A stretch of DNA of 64,000 nucleotides, taken from contig NZ_CP014206.1 of the NCBI RefSeq assembly GCF_001563225.1, positions 3,825,486 to 3,889,485 of the forward strand. Reading direction: 5' to 3'. Below the pieces are notes generated by a model. The model worked only from the letters and a program-made list of their open reading frames with translations, searched no databases and was not told where the DNA came from. The position numbers were made by a program, and so were the translations under genes. This DNA comes from Pseudodesulfovibrio indicus (lineage in GTDB: Bacteria > Desulfobacterota > Desulfovibrionia > Desulfovibrionales > Desulfovibrionaceae). Positions 1 through 10,353 of the stretch are shown here, piece after piece (position 1 is the first letter of the stretch; each line of letters opens with the position of its first letter).

Positions 1-1
1 C

Positions 2-490
2 GAGCGCATCGAGGAGTTCGACGAGGAGGTCCTGGACGACCCGTCCGCCGAGCTGCTGGAGGAGATCAATGCCTACCGCAGGGAGATGGCCTACATCCGC
101 AAGGCCGTGCGCCCGGCGCGGGAGATCGCCCTCAAGCTGGTGCGCACCGAAAACGGCCTGGTGGCCGACGAAACCCTGCCGTTCCTGCGCGACCTCCTGG
201 ACCTGGCCGAGCAGGTCAGCGACGCGGTGGAGATCTACCGCGAGATGCTCGGCGACCACCTGAACAGCTACAACATGGCGGTCTCCAACCGCCTCAACGA
301 CGTCATGAAGTTCCTGACCATCTTCGCCACCATCTTCATCCCCCTGTCCTTCCTGGCCGGGGTCTACGGCATGAACTTCGAGGTCATGCCCGAGCTGAGG
401 TACCCCTACGGCTACTTCATCCTGCTCGGTTTCATGGCCTGCGTGGCAATCGGCATGCTCCTGTACTTCAGAAAGAAGAAATGGCTCTGA
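2..490 (+). CDS. corA: CorA-family magnesium/divalent metal transporter, C-terminal part
   Basis: Only the last 162 codons are present; the reading frame is open to the left edge of the window. A long charged helical segment (the cytoplasmic stalk of CorA channels) leads into two membrane helices at the end, separated by a loop starting with YGMNFE. The GMN tripeptide is the selectivity-loop signature of CorA/Mrs2 pentameric Mg2+ channels. The protein ends in a basic tail, RKKKWL, as CorA proteins usually do. The stop codon overlaps a possible ATG of the downstream LapA-like gene. Whether the transported ion is Mg2+, Co2+ or Zn2+ cannot be told from this end of the protein. Confidence 0.93.
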   Translation, partial: ERIEEFDEEVLDDPSAELLEEINAYRREMAYIRKAVRPAREIALKLVRTENGLVADETLPFLRDLLDLAEQVSDAVEIYREMLGDHLNSYNMAVSNRLNDVMKFLTIFATIFIPLSFLAGVYGMNFEVMPELRYPYGYFILLGFMACVAIGMLLYFRKKKWL

Positions 491-519
491 CGAGCGAAAT
501 ACCGCCAAGCGAGGCAACC

Positions 520-813
520 ATGGACACCCCGAACAACACCCCCGTCACCCCGGCCAAGCCCGAACAGACCCTGTGGCAGAAGATCCGCACCGGCTTCGAA
601 GTGCTGGTGGTCCTCCTGTGGGTCGTGTTCCTGATCCAGAACACCGAGCAGACCCAGGTCTCCTTCCTGTGGATGACCCTGACCATCTCCCGGATCGTCA
701 TGCTCCTCGGCACGCTCGGCATCGGCATGATCATCGGCGCGCTGCTCTGCTACCGGCTGTGCGTCAAGCGGGCCAGGAAGAAACAACAGCCTCCCTACGG
801 CTACGGACAGTAA
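520..813 (+). CDS. LapA-domain (DUF1049) small membrane protein
   Basis: This 97-residue protein has two hydrophobic helices (VLVVLLWVVFLIQ and a second one, IVMLLGTLGIGMIIGALLC) joined by a short loop containing QVSFLW, followed by a basic RARKKQ tail. That layout is the LapA/DUF1049 family, which includes the LapA partner of LapB in envelope lipid homeostasis in enterobacteria. An in-frame ATG at 481 overlaps the corA stop, but the ATG at 520 has GCGAGG about eight bases upstream and gives the usual family length, so I choose 520. Its role here is unproven. Confidence 0.8.
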   Translation: MDTPNNTPVTPAKPEQTLWQKIRTGFEVLVVLLWVVFLIQNTEQTQVSFLWMTLTISRIVMLLGTLGIGMIIGALLCYRLCVKRARKKQQPPYGYGQ

Positions 814-906
814 CGGTTCCGGCCCCTTGCGGTTTTGATCCGGCGACTTATTTCTATGGATGACCACAAAGGCGCACGGCGCCCCAAACAAGAGGAGAAA
901 ATCGTG

Positions 907-1503
907 ATGAAGACATACACCCGCACCCTGCTGACGGCCGTCGCCCTGCTGCTGGCCGTCGCCCTGTCCACCCCGGCCCTGGCCCAGACCTGGAACGTGG
1001 ACCCGGACCACTCCGCGGCCCACTTCTCCATCCGCCACATGATGATCGCCCAGGTGCGCGGCATGTTCCCCGCCGTCACCGGAACCATCGACTTCGACAA
1101 GGACACCCCCGCCGCCTTCGACATCGCCATCGACGTGAACTCCATAGACACCGGCGTGGACGCCCGCGACACCCACCTCAAGAGCGGCGACTTCTTCGAC
1201 GTCGAGCACCACCCGTCCATGACCTTCAAGAGCACATCCGTGGCCAAGGGCGACAAGGGCTGGACCGTCAAGGGCGACCTGACCATCAAGGGCAAGACCC
1301 GGCCCGTGGACCTGACCGTCACCGGCCTGGACGACCCGCGCGTCGACCCATGGGGCAACACCCGGCGCGGCGCCACCGCCCTGTTCTCCGTCGACCGCCG
1401 CGACTTCGGCATCGACTGGAACGCCCCGCTCGACGGCGGCGGCTTCATGATCGGCAACACCGTCAACATCGCGGTGGACCTCGAAGCCATCATGCCCAAG
1501 TAA
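907..1503 (+). CDS. YceI-family periplasmic lipid-binding protein
   Basis: The 198-residue product begins with a classic signal peptide (KTYTRTLL, a hydrophobic core, then TPALAQ) and continues as a YceI lipocalin-like beta barrel: WNVDPDHSAAHFSIRHM near the mature N-terminus, the GxxDFD strand, and FDVEHHPSMTFKS in the middle. The family binds polyisoprenoid or fatty-acid-like lipids in the periplasm. The ATG at 907 follows an AGAGGAG Shine-Dalgarno and is the first codon of the signal peptide; upstream in-frame starts would precede it with a non-hydrophobic leader. The gene is monocistronic and followed by strong hairpins. Confidence 0.92.
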   Translation: MKTYTRTLLTAVALLLAVALSTPALAQTWNVDPDHSAAHFSIRHMMIAQVRGMFPAVTGTIDFDKDTPAAFDIAIDVNSIDTGVDARDTHLKSGDFFDVEHHPSMTFKSTSVAKGDKGWTVKGDLTIKGKTRPVDLTVTGLDDPRVDPWGNTRRGATALFSVDRRDFGIDWNAPLDGGGFMIGNTVNIAVDLEAIMPK

Positions 1504-1531
1504 GGGAAACGCCTCCGGCGGTCGGGGGAAG

Positions 1532-1570
1532 GGGAGAGGAAACCCCTTTGAGAAGGGTTGCCCCTCTCCC
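1532..1570. terminator. Nested hairpin downstream of yceI-like gene
   Basis: An outer stem of GGGAGAGG (1532-1539) with CCTCTCCC (1563-1570) encloses an inner stem AACCC (1541-1545) with GGGTT (1555-1559). It lies between the convergent YceI and dehydrogenase genes. There is no U-tract, so termination activity is a guess. Confidence 0.45.
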
Positions 1571-1581
1571 TTCCTAAACTT

Positions 1582-1615
1582 TTGGGGCTGACATAGTTAT
1601 CTATGTCAGCCCCAA
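1582..1615. terminator. Perfect 15-bp inverted repeat
   Basis: Arms at 1582-1596 (TTGGGGCTGACATAG) and 1601-1615 are exact reverse complements around a TTAT loop. The hairpin is the middle of three consecutive hairpins between two convergent genes, and so would form in transcripts from either strand. It probably acts as a bidirectional terminator or RNA-stabilising structure. Confidence 0.55.
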
Positions 1616-1636
1616 TAACTTTGAAGGGGGAGTCCG

Positions 1637-1668
1637 GAGGGGGAAACTTTCTCGAAAGTTTCCCCCTC
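1637..1668. terminator. Perfect 14-bp inverted repeat
   Basis: Arms 1637-1650 (GAGGGGGAAACTTT) and 1655-1668 pair exactly around a CTCG loop. It ends about 20 bp before the stop codon of the minus-strand dehydrogenase, which is the expected place for that gene's terminator. No long T-run follows. Confidence 0.55.
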
Positions 1669-1687
1669 TGGCCGCCGGAAACATTCC

Positions 1688-4582
<2,895 letters not shown>

Positions 4583-4693
4583 TCTTCGCTCTCCTTGGTA
4601 GAATAAACGCCTGATGGCGGCAGGGTTCGACCATAGCACGAATCCGGCGGCGCAAACAACCAGGGACGCGAATCTTCACATTCGATAATAAAA

Positions 4694-4721
4694 GGGACGC
4701 CGTCCCGAGGGGCGGCGTCCC
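4694..4721 (-). terminator. Rho-independent terminator of the DUF2087 gene
   Basis: The stem GGGACGCCG (4694-4702) pairs with CGGCGTCCC (4713-4721). Read on the minus strand it is followed by CTTTTATTAT, a good U-rich tail, and lies just after the stop of the gene ending at 4743. Confidence 0.75.
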
Positions 4722-4742
4722 GATGAATCGGCCCGGGCGCGG

Positions 4743-5273
4743 CTAGCGCAGCCGGCGGAAAACCTCGACCGCCTCGGGCGGCGGCGCGGTCTCCAGGCGC
4801 CGGTAGCGGCTGCCGTCGCTGGTGCGCTCCACCATGCGGTGGTCGGCCAGCTCGCGCCGGAGCAGGGCGTGGTCCTCGAACAGGTGCTGCTGCTCCAGCA
4901 GGGCGCTGATCTCGCACTCGTTGTAGAAGGTGCGCGGCTCGATGCGCGACCACATGACCCACAGGCAGAGCACCCGCTCGGAGTACTTCTTGGGCCAGCG
5001 GGTCAGGTAGCCCTGGTCGTCGAACAGGCGGACCACCTTCTTGACCCGTTTGAAGTCCACCTCGGGACCTCGGACCTCGGGCGGCACGGCAGCCTGCCCG
5101 GCCTCGAACTGGGCCTTGAAGTGCTGGAAGTTGCGGTAGCCTCCGGCCTTGACGAGCATGTTGAGCAGCTCGACGTGGCCGGGCGCTCCGTCGGCCTCCT
5201 GCAGCTTGAGGCGCAGGTTTTTGGCCAATGCGGAAACGTCGCCCGCGTAAAAGGGCATGGGGGTTCTGGACAT
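4743..5273 (-). CDS. DUF2087 domain-containing protein
   Basis: The 176-residue protein ends in a DUF2087 domain: GYLTRWPKKYSERVLCLWVM, then an acidic stretch NECEISALLEQQ, then HALLRRELADHRMVERTSDG and SRYRR. The domain resembles a small winged-helix-like fold and is often found next to HTH domains in regulators, but its function is not established. The N-terminal 70 residues (LKLQEADGAPGHVELLNMLVKAGGYRNFQHFK) look like a short helical domain. A GAGGA Shine-Dalgarno precedes the ATG. It stands alone with its own terminator. Confidence 0.8.
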   Translation of the reverse strand: MSRTPMPFYAGDVSALAKNLRLKLQEADGAPGHVELLNMLVKAGGYRNFQHFKAQFEAGQAAVPPEVRGPEVDFKRVKKVVRLFDDQGYLTRWPKKYSERVLCLWVMWSRIEPRTFYNECEISALLEQQHLFEDHALLRRELADHRMVERTSDGSRYRRLETAPPPEAVEVFRRLR

Positions 5274-5470
5274 GACAAATCCTCGCTTGCGCGCCTATCC
5301 CGGATGGGGGGATTGCCGGTGGTCGCCGACTTCCGACCCGGCACGGTTGCAAGGTGTCGAACGGAAAGGAGTGAAGGCAGGTTTAGCTCCCCGAAAGGGG
5401 CGGCGACGCCTGGGTGAACTGCCGACCGGCTCCGGTTGTAGTCCCTTTTCTCCCGGTGCGCAAGGGGCCC
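5274..5470. other. 197-bp gap between DUF2087 gene and carbonic anhydrase gene
   Basis: This is the 5' leader of the DUF2087 gene on the minus strand and also the downstream region of the carbonic anhydrase gene. It holds a CCCC-GAAA-GGGG hairpin around 5393-5402 and a GC-rich palindrome near 5464-5472, but no convincing promoter or riboswitch. Confidence 0.4.
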
Positions 5471-6118
5471 CTATTCGTCGTAGGTGGTCGGGATCTCCAG
5501 CGGCTCGAAGGTCTTGGTCTGGCGCAGGTAGCTGAGCAGCTGGCCGGACTCCATGTCGAAATACCAGCCGTGCAGGTTCAGGGTCCCCGCCTCCACCCGC
5601 TCCGTGATCCAGGGGAAGGTCAGCAGGTTGCGCAGGGACTGGAGGATGCCCGCCATCTCGCAGGCGGTGCAGGACTTCTTGTTGACCTCGCCGAAGTGGT
5701 CCACCACCTCTTCGCGCACCGGGCCCATGACCGACAGCCACTTGTACAGGAACTCGGTGTGCCGGACCTTGTCGTCGTGCATCAGCGCGTCGATGCCGCC
5801 GCACAGGGAATGGCCCAGGACGATGAGGTTGGATATCTGGAGCACCTTGACCGCGTATTCGATGGCCGAGGACACGCCGTGGTAGCCCGCGTCCCGCTCG
5901 TAGGGCGGGACGATGTTGGCCACGTTGCGGACCACGAAGATTTCGCCCGGCTCGCACTGCATGATGAAGGAGGGGTCGGTGCGCGAGTCGCTGCACGCGA
6001 TGACCATGGTGGTCGGGGACTGGCCGCGGCAGAGCAGCTCGAAGGGAGCGTCCTCGCGGCAGAAGTATTCGTTGCGAAAGTTCCTGAAGCCGGAGATGAA
6101 TTTCTTGATGTCCTTCAT
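5471..6118 (-). CDS. Beta-class carbonic anhydrase
   Basis: This 215-residue enzyme hydrates CO2 to bicarbonate in the cytoplasm. The zinc ligands and catalytic dyad are visible: ACSDSRTDP provides Cys and the Asp-Arg pair, and GHSLCGG provides His and the second Cys. The rest (FVVRNVANIVPPY, SAIEYAVKVL) matches the family core. The ATG at 6118 follows GAGGAGG with good spacing; the frame extends further upstream but with low-complexity sequence. It appears monocistronic. In an anaerobe that makes and consumes CO2 through PFOR and malic enzyme it likely supplies bicarbonate. Confidence 0.95.
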   Translation of the reverse strand: MKDIKKFISGFRNFRNEYFCREDAPFELLCRGQSPTTMVIACSDSRTDPSFIMQCEPGEIFVVRNVANIVPPYERDAGYHGVSSAIEYAVKVLQISNLIVLGHSLCGGIDALMHDDKVRHTEFLYKWLSVMGPVREEVVDHFGEVNKKSCTACEMAGILQSLRNLLTFPWITERVEAGTLNLHGWYFDMESGQLLSYLRQTKTFEPLEIPTTYDE

Positions 6119-6436
6119 GCGCGGAGCCTCCTCTCGGGTCCGGACCGTTCCGCCCGGGCCGCTGCTGGATCGTTCGACAGGGACGACGGCCGCCGGTGCG
6201 CCCGCTCCGGGCCTCGCCCCGAAGGGGTTCACTAAGGCATTTCCGGGCGGGAGGCAATGCGCGGTTGCCCGCCCCGCCCGGCGAAAATCGCGCCGGGCCG
6301 GGGCGGGGCGGGCGATGCAGAAAATGAGAGCCTTCCGCACGCTTTTCTGATACTGCCGGGAAAGGCTGGATTTGCGCCCTCCCGGAGGGCGACGCCACCC
6401 CGAAAACCGCAACGACAAGGCCACAGGAGAGAATCG

Positions 6437-6769
6437 ATGGATATAGCCGTGGACAGACGCGAAGACGGCGTGGTGCTCGCCATTGCCGGGCGCATGGACG
6501 CCCTGACCGCGCCGGAGCTGGAAAAGGTCGTGCGCACCCTCGTGGACGACGGCGTGGCCGCCGTGGTCGCCGACCTGAGCGGGCTGGAGTACATCAGTTC
6601 CGCCGGACTGCGCTCCATCCTGGCCTCGGCCAAGATGCTCCGCGCCGGGGGCGGCAAGCTCGGCTTCTGCGGCCTGGACGGCATGGTCCGCGAGGTCTTC
6701 CAGGTGGCCGGGCTGGAGAACATGTTCACCGTCACCGCCACGGCGGGCGAAACCTTCGCCGCGTTATGA
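6437..6769 (+). CDS. STAS-domain anti-anti-sigma factor
   Basis: The 110-residue protein is a single STAS domain. GRMDALTAPELEK forms the first helix and YISSAGLRSIL contains the serine that partner kinases phosphorylate in SpoIIAA/RsbV-type factors. It overlaps by four bases (ATGA) the following HATPase gene, which is its predicted partner kinase. Start at 6437 follows ACAGGAGAG; the frame continues upstream without family similarity. No PP2C phosphatase or sigma factor is visible nearby, so the regulated target is unknown. Confidence 0.9.
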   Translation: MDIAVDRREDGVVLAIAGRMDALTAPELEKVVRTLVDDGVAAVVADLSGLEYISSAGLRSILASAKMLRAGGGKLGFCGLDGMVREVFQVAGLENMFTVTATAGETFAAL

Positions 6770-7194
6770 CCAGGCGCGCCGTCACCTTCCGCATCAAGGC
6801 GACCCTGAGCAGGCTGCCCGCGGCCCAGGCCTTCGCCCGCAACGAGATCCAGCGGCACTGCGTCACCGACGCGATCCTGAACCGGCTGGAGCTGGTCTGC
6901 GAGGAGCTCTTCGCCAACGTGGCCAACCACGCCTATCCCGACGGGACCGGCGATGTCGAATTGAGCTGCATGACCGGCCGCGACGGGGCGGGCAACTGCT
7001 ATTTCTGCCTCCGCGTGCGCGACTGGGGACTGCCCTTCAATCCCCTGAGCGCCCCCGAGCCGGACCTGGGGGCGGACCTCGACGGACGGCCCGAGGGCGG
7101 CCTGGGCGTGCTGCTGGTCAAGCGCATGGCCGACAACTGCCACTACCGCCGCGAGGACGGGGCCAACGAGTTCCGGGCCTGCTTCAAGATCTAG
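6766..7194 (+). CDS. RsbW/SpoIIAB-like serine kinase, anti-sigma regulatory factor
   Basis: The 142-residue product is a GHKL ATPase of the HATPase_c_2 type. The N box is seen in ELVCEELFANVANHAY, and the G1/G2 regions in RVRDWGLPFNPL and GGLGVLLVKRMADNCHY. Such proteins phosphorylate STAS partners or hold sigma factors inactive. It starts inside the stop of the STAS gene (ATGA), so the pair is translationally coupled. An imperfect hairpin follows at 7231-7258. Confidence 0.88.
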   Translation: MTRRAVTFRIKATLSRLPAAQAFARNEIQRHCVTDAILNRLELVCEELFANVANHAYPDGTGDVELSCMTGRDGAGNCYFCLRVRDWGLPFNPLSAPEPDLGADLDGRPEGGLGVLLVKRMADNCHYRREDGANEFRACFKI

Positions 7195-7230
7195 GGGAGC
7201 AGACGCTTAAGGACGAGGCCTTCCCGGATA

Positions 7231-7258
7231 GCGGAAGGGCGCGAAAGGCGCCCTCCGC
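7231..7258. terminator. Hairpin between convergent anti-sigma and CGGC genes
   Basis: GCGGAAGGGCGC (7231-7242) and GGCGCCCTCCGC (7247-7258) fold around GAAA with one bulge. It sits between two convergent genes and may terminate both. No U-tract is present. Confidence 0.5.
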
Positions 7259-7275
7259 GATTTCCGCGAATCCGG

Positions 7276-7722
7276 CTAGTCGTACGCCCGGCGCGTCGCC
7301 TCGTCCGGCATGACCGACGCGAGCACGGGCTCCCAGCGGGGTTCCCGCCAGGTCCCCAGCCGGGTGTGCATGTCCAGATATTTCTGCGGGACGGGATGGG
7401 TGCCGCAGACCACCTCCACGCCGTAGCGCTCTTCCAGAAAGGACTTGAAGGCGTCGATGTTCGGGCAGGGCGGGTAGCCCACGATCAGGCCGGTGGCCAG
7501 ATGGACGACCTCCACGCCGTTCTTGACCATCTCCTCACCGAGATACTCCACGTTCCCGCCGGGGCAACCGGCGCAGGTGGTGTATCCCACCAGCTCGACC
7601 TCGCGGCCCGCATAGCGCGAGAACGCGCCCTCCCGGTTGCGCAGGGCGCGGAAGCACTTGCCTCCGGCACAGCGCCGGTAACGGTCGCAGATGACGATGC
7701 CGATCTTGACTGGATCGTTCAT
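7276..7722 (-). CDS. CGGC domain-containing protein
   Basis: This 148-residue protein has the cysteine pattern of the CGGC domain: CDRYRRCAGGKCFRAL near the N-terminus, TTCAGCPGGNVEYL around residue 50, and PPCPN and VCGTHPVPQKY further on. The domain is thought to bind a metal or Fe-S centre; members are frequent in sulfate reducers and methanogens. An AAGGAG site lies six bases before the ATG. It is followed by the GntR gene on the same strand beyond a short gap, but no functional link is evident. Confidence 0.85.
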   Translation of the reverse strand: MNDPVKIGIVICDRYRRCAGGKCFRALRNREGAFSRYAGREVELVGYTTCAGCPGGNVEYLGEEMVKNGVEVVHLATGLIVGYPPCPNIDAFKSFLEERYGVEVVCGTHPVPQKYLDMHTRLGTWREPRWEPVLASVMPDEATRRAYD

Positions 7723-7814
7723 GGCAGCTCCTTCGGCCGGTCTCCGCCGGCCATTGCATGGGACAGGACTCCGCCGGGAAATTCTGGCGGGCCGGCGATG
7801 CCGAAGGATGCGCC

Positions 7815-8513
7815 CTACTCCACCAGCTTGACCCTGGCCCGCTTGGCCACGCCCTGGATGTGCCGCTCCATGGCCCGATGGGCCTCGGCCGCGTCGCCCG
7901 CCTGGATGTGCCGCATCAGCTCCTCATGCTCGCAGACGGTCTCCACCACGCCTTCGTCAAAGGCCAAGGGGAGCTTCTGGCTCTCGAAAAACAGCTCCAT
8001 GAACGGGGAGATGGCCTCGGTGAAGAACCGGTTGTTGGCGGCCTCGATCATCAGGGAGTGGAAGGAAAAATCGAGCTCGAAGAAAGCGGCGAAATCCTGC
8101 CGGGCCATGGCCTTGCGCATGGCCTCCACCACCGCGTTCATGTCCGCGATCTGCGCGTTGGTGCCGTTGACCGCCACCAGTCCGGCGATGGCCGGTTCGA
8201 CGGCATAGCGGAACTGGTACATCTGGGACACCCTGCCGGACAGCTCCCTGGGAACCTGGACCTTCGCCCCGGAGGACGGCGTCGCCCCGCCGGGCTCGCC
8301 TCCGGCCAGAAACACGCCCTTGCCGGGCCGGATCTCGATCCGCCCCCTGGCCTCCAGGGCCACCAGGGCCTCCCGGATGGTCGGCCTGCTGAACGGCAAC
8401 TCATCGGCCAACGTCCGCTGGGACGGCAGCTGAAAGCCGCTGCCCCATCCGTTCTCGGCGATCATGGCCTCGATGCTCTCCACGGCCTCGTCGGACCGCG
8501 ACTTGCGTGCCAC
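7815..8513 (-). CDS. FadR-family GntR transcriptional regulator of the divergent ureide operon
   Basis: About 232 residues. The N-terminal winged helix reads GSGFQLPSQRTLADELPFSRPTIREALVALEARGRIEIRPGKGVF. The C-terminal FCD domain has the Asp and His metal/ligand residues in FELDFSFHSLMIEAANN and RHIQAGDAAEAHRAMERHI. I take the GTG at 8513, which has AAGGAG six bases upstream; a GTG at 8531 is the alternative. It is divergent from the ABC/allC operon, and three palindromes of the form GGT-N3-ACC lie in between, matching what FadR-type regulators bind. It probably represses that operon until a ureide or amino-acid-like ligand is present. Confidence 0.88.
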   Translation of the reverse strand: MARKSRSDEAVESIEAMIAENGWGSGFQLPSQRTLADELPFSRPTIREALVALEARGRIEIRPGKGVFLAGGEPGGATPSSGAKVQVPRELSGRVSQMYQFRYAVEPAIAGLVAVNGTNAQIADMNAVVEAMRKAMARQDFAAFFELDFSFHSLMIEAANNRFFTEAISPFMELFFESQKLPLAFDEGVVETVCEHEELMRHIQAGDAAEAHRAMERHIQGVAKRARVKLVE

Positions 8514-8591
8514 GCTGTTCTCCTTGCTCACATTGTCCCCCGTACTTTCCCAGTCCGATGCAAAACGATCGACCGGCGGAAACCAATCCAC

Positions 8592-8604
8592 CTGGTAAGA
8601 CCAG
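8592..8604. promoter_or_regulatory. Operator candidate 1 for the GntR regulator
   Basis: CTGGTAAGACCAG is a 5-3-5 inverted repeat with the TGGT-N3-ACCA core of FadR-subfamily operators. It lies about 80 bp upstream of the regulator's start, so it may mediate autoregulation. Confidence 0.6.
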
Positions 8605-8607
8605 TAC

Positions 8608-8620
8608 ATGGTCAAACCAT
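8608..8620. promoter_or_regulatory. Operator candidate 2 for the GntR regulator
   Basis: ATGGTCAAACCAT repeats the 5-3-5 palindrome of the previous site, centre to centre 16 bp away, suggesting two dimers side by side. Confidence 0.6.
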
Positions 8621-8837
8621 AACCATACTTGGCGACGCCCTGTCCACATTTTTTTAACAACCGACATTTTTGCAGGTAATTTCTTACAATTTAACTTTAT
8701 TGTTAATCTAGATTTATTTTTGGAAAGATAAAATTTTGATATTGACAATAACCGCAATATGAACCACCAATGGCTTACCGGTCAGACCGGATGGCAAAAA
8801 ACTGTGCTTACCGAAACATCAATTGGAGAGAGAGAAC
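8621..8837. promoter_or_regulatory. AT-rich divergent promoter region
   Basis: The stretch 8640-8760 is strikingly AT-rich compared with its surroundings. A TTGACA hexamer at 8742-8747 could be a -35 box for the plus-strand operon, but I see no good -10 at the right distance, so the exact promoter is undetermined. It serves the GntR gene leftwards and the ABC/allC operon rightwards. Confidence 0.5.
8778..8790. promoter_or_regulatory. Operator candidate 3, in the leader of the ABC operon
   Basis: CCGGTCAGACCGG has the same GGT-N3-ACC core and sits about 48 bp before the solute-binding protein start, just downstream of the AT-rich promoter region. A repressor here would block initiation or elongation. 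Confidence 0.6.
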
Positions 8838-9635
8838 ATGAACATTTCAATCAGCGCCTTCTGCAAGGTCGCCCTCGCGTGCATGCTGGCCTTGGTCCTC
8901 GCAAGCGGCCCCGCCCTCGCCTCGGACACCCTGTCGCAGATCAAGGAATCCGGCGTCCTCAAGGTCGCCGTGCCTCAGGACTTCCCCCCGTTCGGTTCCG
9001 TCGGCCCGGACATGCAGCCCATCGGTTACGACATAGACATGGCCGCCCTGATCGCCGCCAAGCTCGGCGTGCAGGTCAAGCTGGTCCCGGTGACCAGCAC
9101 CAACCGCATCCCCTACCTGACCACCGGCAAGGTGGATCTGGTCATCTCCTCGCTGGGCAAGAACCCCGAGCGGGCCGCGGTCATCGACTTCTCCAACGCC
9201 TACGCCCCGTTCTTCAACGGCGTCTTCGGCACCAGTGACGAGAAGGTCGCCTCCGCCGCCGACCTGGCCGACAAGACCGTCGCCGTCACCCGCGGCTCCA
9301 TCGAGGACCTGGAGCTGACCAAGGTCGCGCCCCAGTCCACGGTCATCAAGCGGTTCGAGGACAACAGCTCGACCATCGCCGCCTACCAGACCGGCCAGGT
9401 GGACCTGGTCGCCACCGGCAACGTCGTGGCCGCCTCCATCAACGACAAGAAGCCCGCCAAGATGCTGGAGACCAAGTTCATGATCAAGAACTCGCCCTGC
9501 TACGTGGGCGTCGCCAAGGAGCAGCCCGCGCTCATGGAACAGGTCAACGCCATCATCGCGGGCGCCAAGAAGGACGGTTCCCTCGGCGCCATCGCCGAGA
9601 AGTGGCTGCACAACCCCCTGCCCGAGAACCTCTAG
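8838..9635 (+). CDS. Polar amino-acid-type ABC transporter solute-binding protein
   Basis: The 265-residue protein has a signal peptide ending in PALASD and a type-2 periplasmic binding fold of family 3: GVLKVAVPQDFPPFG, GYDIDMAALIAAKLGVQVK, and the interlobe segment LTTGKVDLVISSLGKNPERA. ATG at 8838 follows GGAGAGAGAG. It is the first gene of a four-gene importer operon whose downstream genes suggest a ureide or carbamoyl compound, for example allantoate, as the substrate; that ligand is inference. Confidence 0.93.
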   Translation: MNISISAFCKVALACMLALVLASGPALASDTLSQIKESGVLKVAVPQDFPPFGSVGPDMQPIGYDIDMAALIAAKLGVQVKLVPVTSTNRIPYLTTGKVDLVISSLGKNPERAAVIDFSNAYAPFFNGVFGTSDEKVASAADLADKTVAVTRGSIEDLELTKVAPQSTVIKRFEDNSSTIAAYQTGQVDLVATGNVVAASINDKKPAKMLETKFMIKNSPCYVGVAKEQPALMEQVNAIIAGAKKDGSLGAIAEKWLHNPLPENL

Positions 9636-9644
9636 AAACGATCC

Positions 9645-9670
9645 GGGGCGGGAGGTTGCCCTCCCGCCCC
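9645..9670 (+). terminator. Intercistronic hairpin after the binding-protein gene
   Basis: GGGGCGGGAG (9645-9654) pairs with CTCCCGCCCC (9661-9670) around GTTGCC. It lies between the binding protein and permease genes, where partial termination or 3'-end protection commonly keeps binding protein in excess over permease. Confidence 0.6.
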
Positions 9671-9684
9671 TTCAAGGCCACGCC

Positions 9685-10353
9685 ATGTCCTATCAATTTT
9701 CCATCGAACCGATCATCAGCAACTGGGGAATGTTCGTCGAGGGCGGCCTGATGACGCTGCTCCTGACCGCCCTCGGATCGGTCGTCGGCATCGGGGCCGG
9801 CATTCTCGGCGCGGTCTCCCGGGCCTGGAAGTTGAAAATCCTGCACCCGGTCTACACCGTGTATGTGGAATGCGTCAGGAACACCCCGTTCCTGGTCCAG
9901 CTCTACTTCATCTTTTTCGGCCTGCCCGCCCTCGGCGTGAGGCTGAGCGGATGGGAGGCCTCGTTCCTGGCCATGGCCCTGAACCTCGGGGCCTACTCCA
10001 CCGAGATCATCCGGGCGGGCGTCCAGTCCATCCCGCGCGGCCAGATGGAGGCCGCCGAATCACTGGCCCTGAGCCGCTGGCAGACCTTCCGTTTCGTGGT
10101 CCTGCGCCCGGCCCTGAAGAACGTCTGGCCCGCCCTGTGCAGCCAGATCATCATCGTCATGCTCGGCTCGTCGGTCTGCTCCCAGGTGGCCGCGCAGGAG
10201 CTGACCTACACGGCCAACCTCATCCAGTCGCGGACCTTCCGGGCGTTCGAGATATATGCCTTCAGCACGTTCCTGTACCTCCTGCTGGCGATCATGGTCC
10301 GCAAGTTCCTGTACGTCCTGGGCAACAGGTTCATCTTCGGGAGGACGGCATGA
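9685..10353 (+). CDS. Amino-acid-type ABC transporter permease 1 (HisM family)
   Basis: The 222-residue protein has about five membrane helices and the HisMQ inner-membrane signature: YVECVRNTPFLVQLYFIFF, then the EAA-type loop AAESLALSRWQTFRFVVLRPAL, which contacts the ATPase. It overlaps the next permease by four bases (ATGA). Both permeases together form the heteromeric channel. Confidence 0.93.
   Translation: MSYQFSIEPIISNWGMFVEGGLMTLLLTALGSVVGIGAGILGAVSRAWKLKILHPVYTVYVECVRNTPFLVQLYFIFFGLPALGVRLSGWEASFLAMALNLGAYSTEIIRAGVQSIPRGQMEAAESLALSRWQTFRFVVLRPALKNVWPALCSQIIIVMLGSSVCSQVAAQELTYTANLIQSRTFRAFEIYAFSTFLYLLLAIMVRKFLYVLGNRFIFGRTA

Noticed and set aside
5274-5470. Possible riboswitch upstream of the DUF2087 gene
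   Set aside because: Some short pieces recall riboswitch cores, but no full consensus (cobalamin, ZTP, Moco, c-di-GMP, fluoride) could be assembled.
8742-8760. Sigma-70 promoter TTGACA with CAATAT as -10
   Set aside because: The spacing is only seven bases, so the two boxes cannot belong to one promoter.
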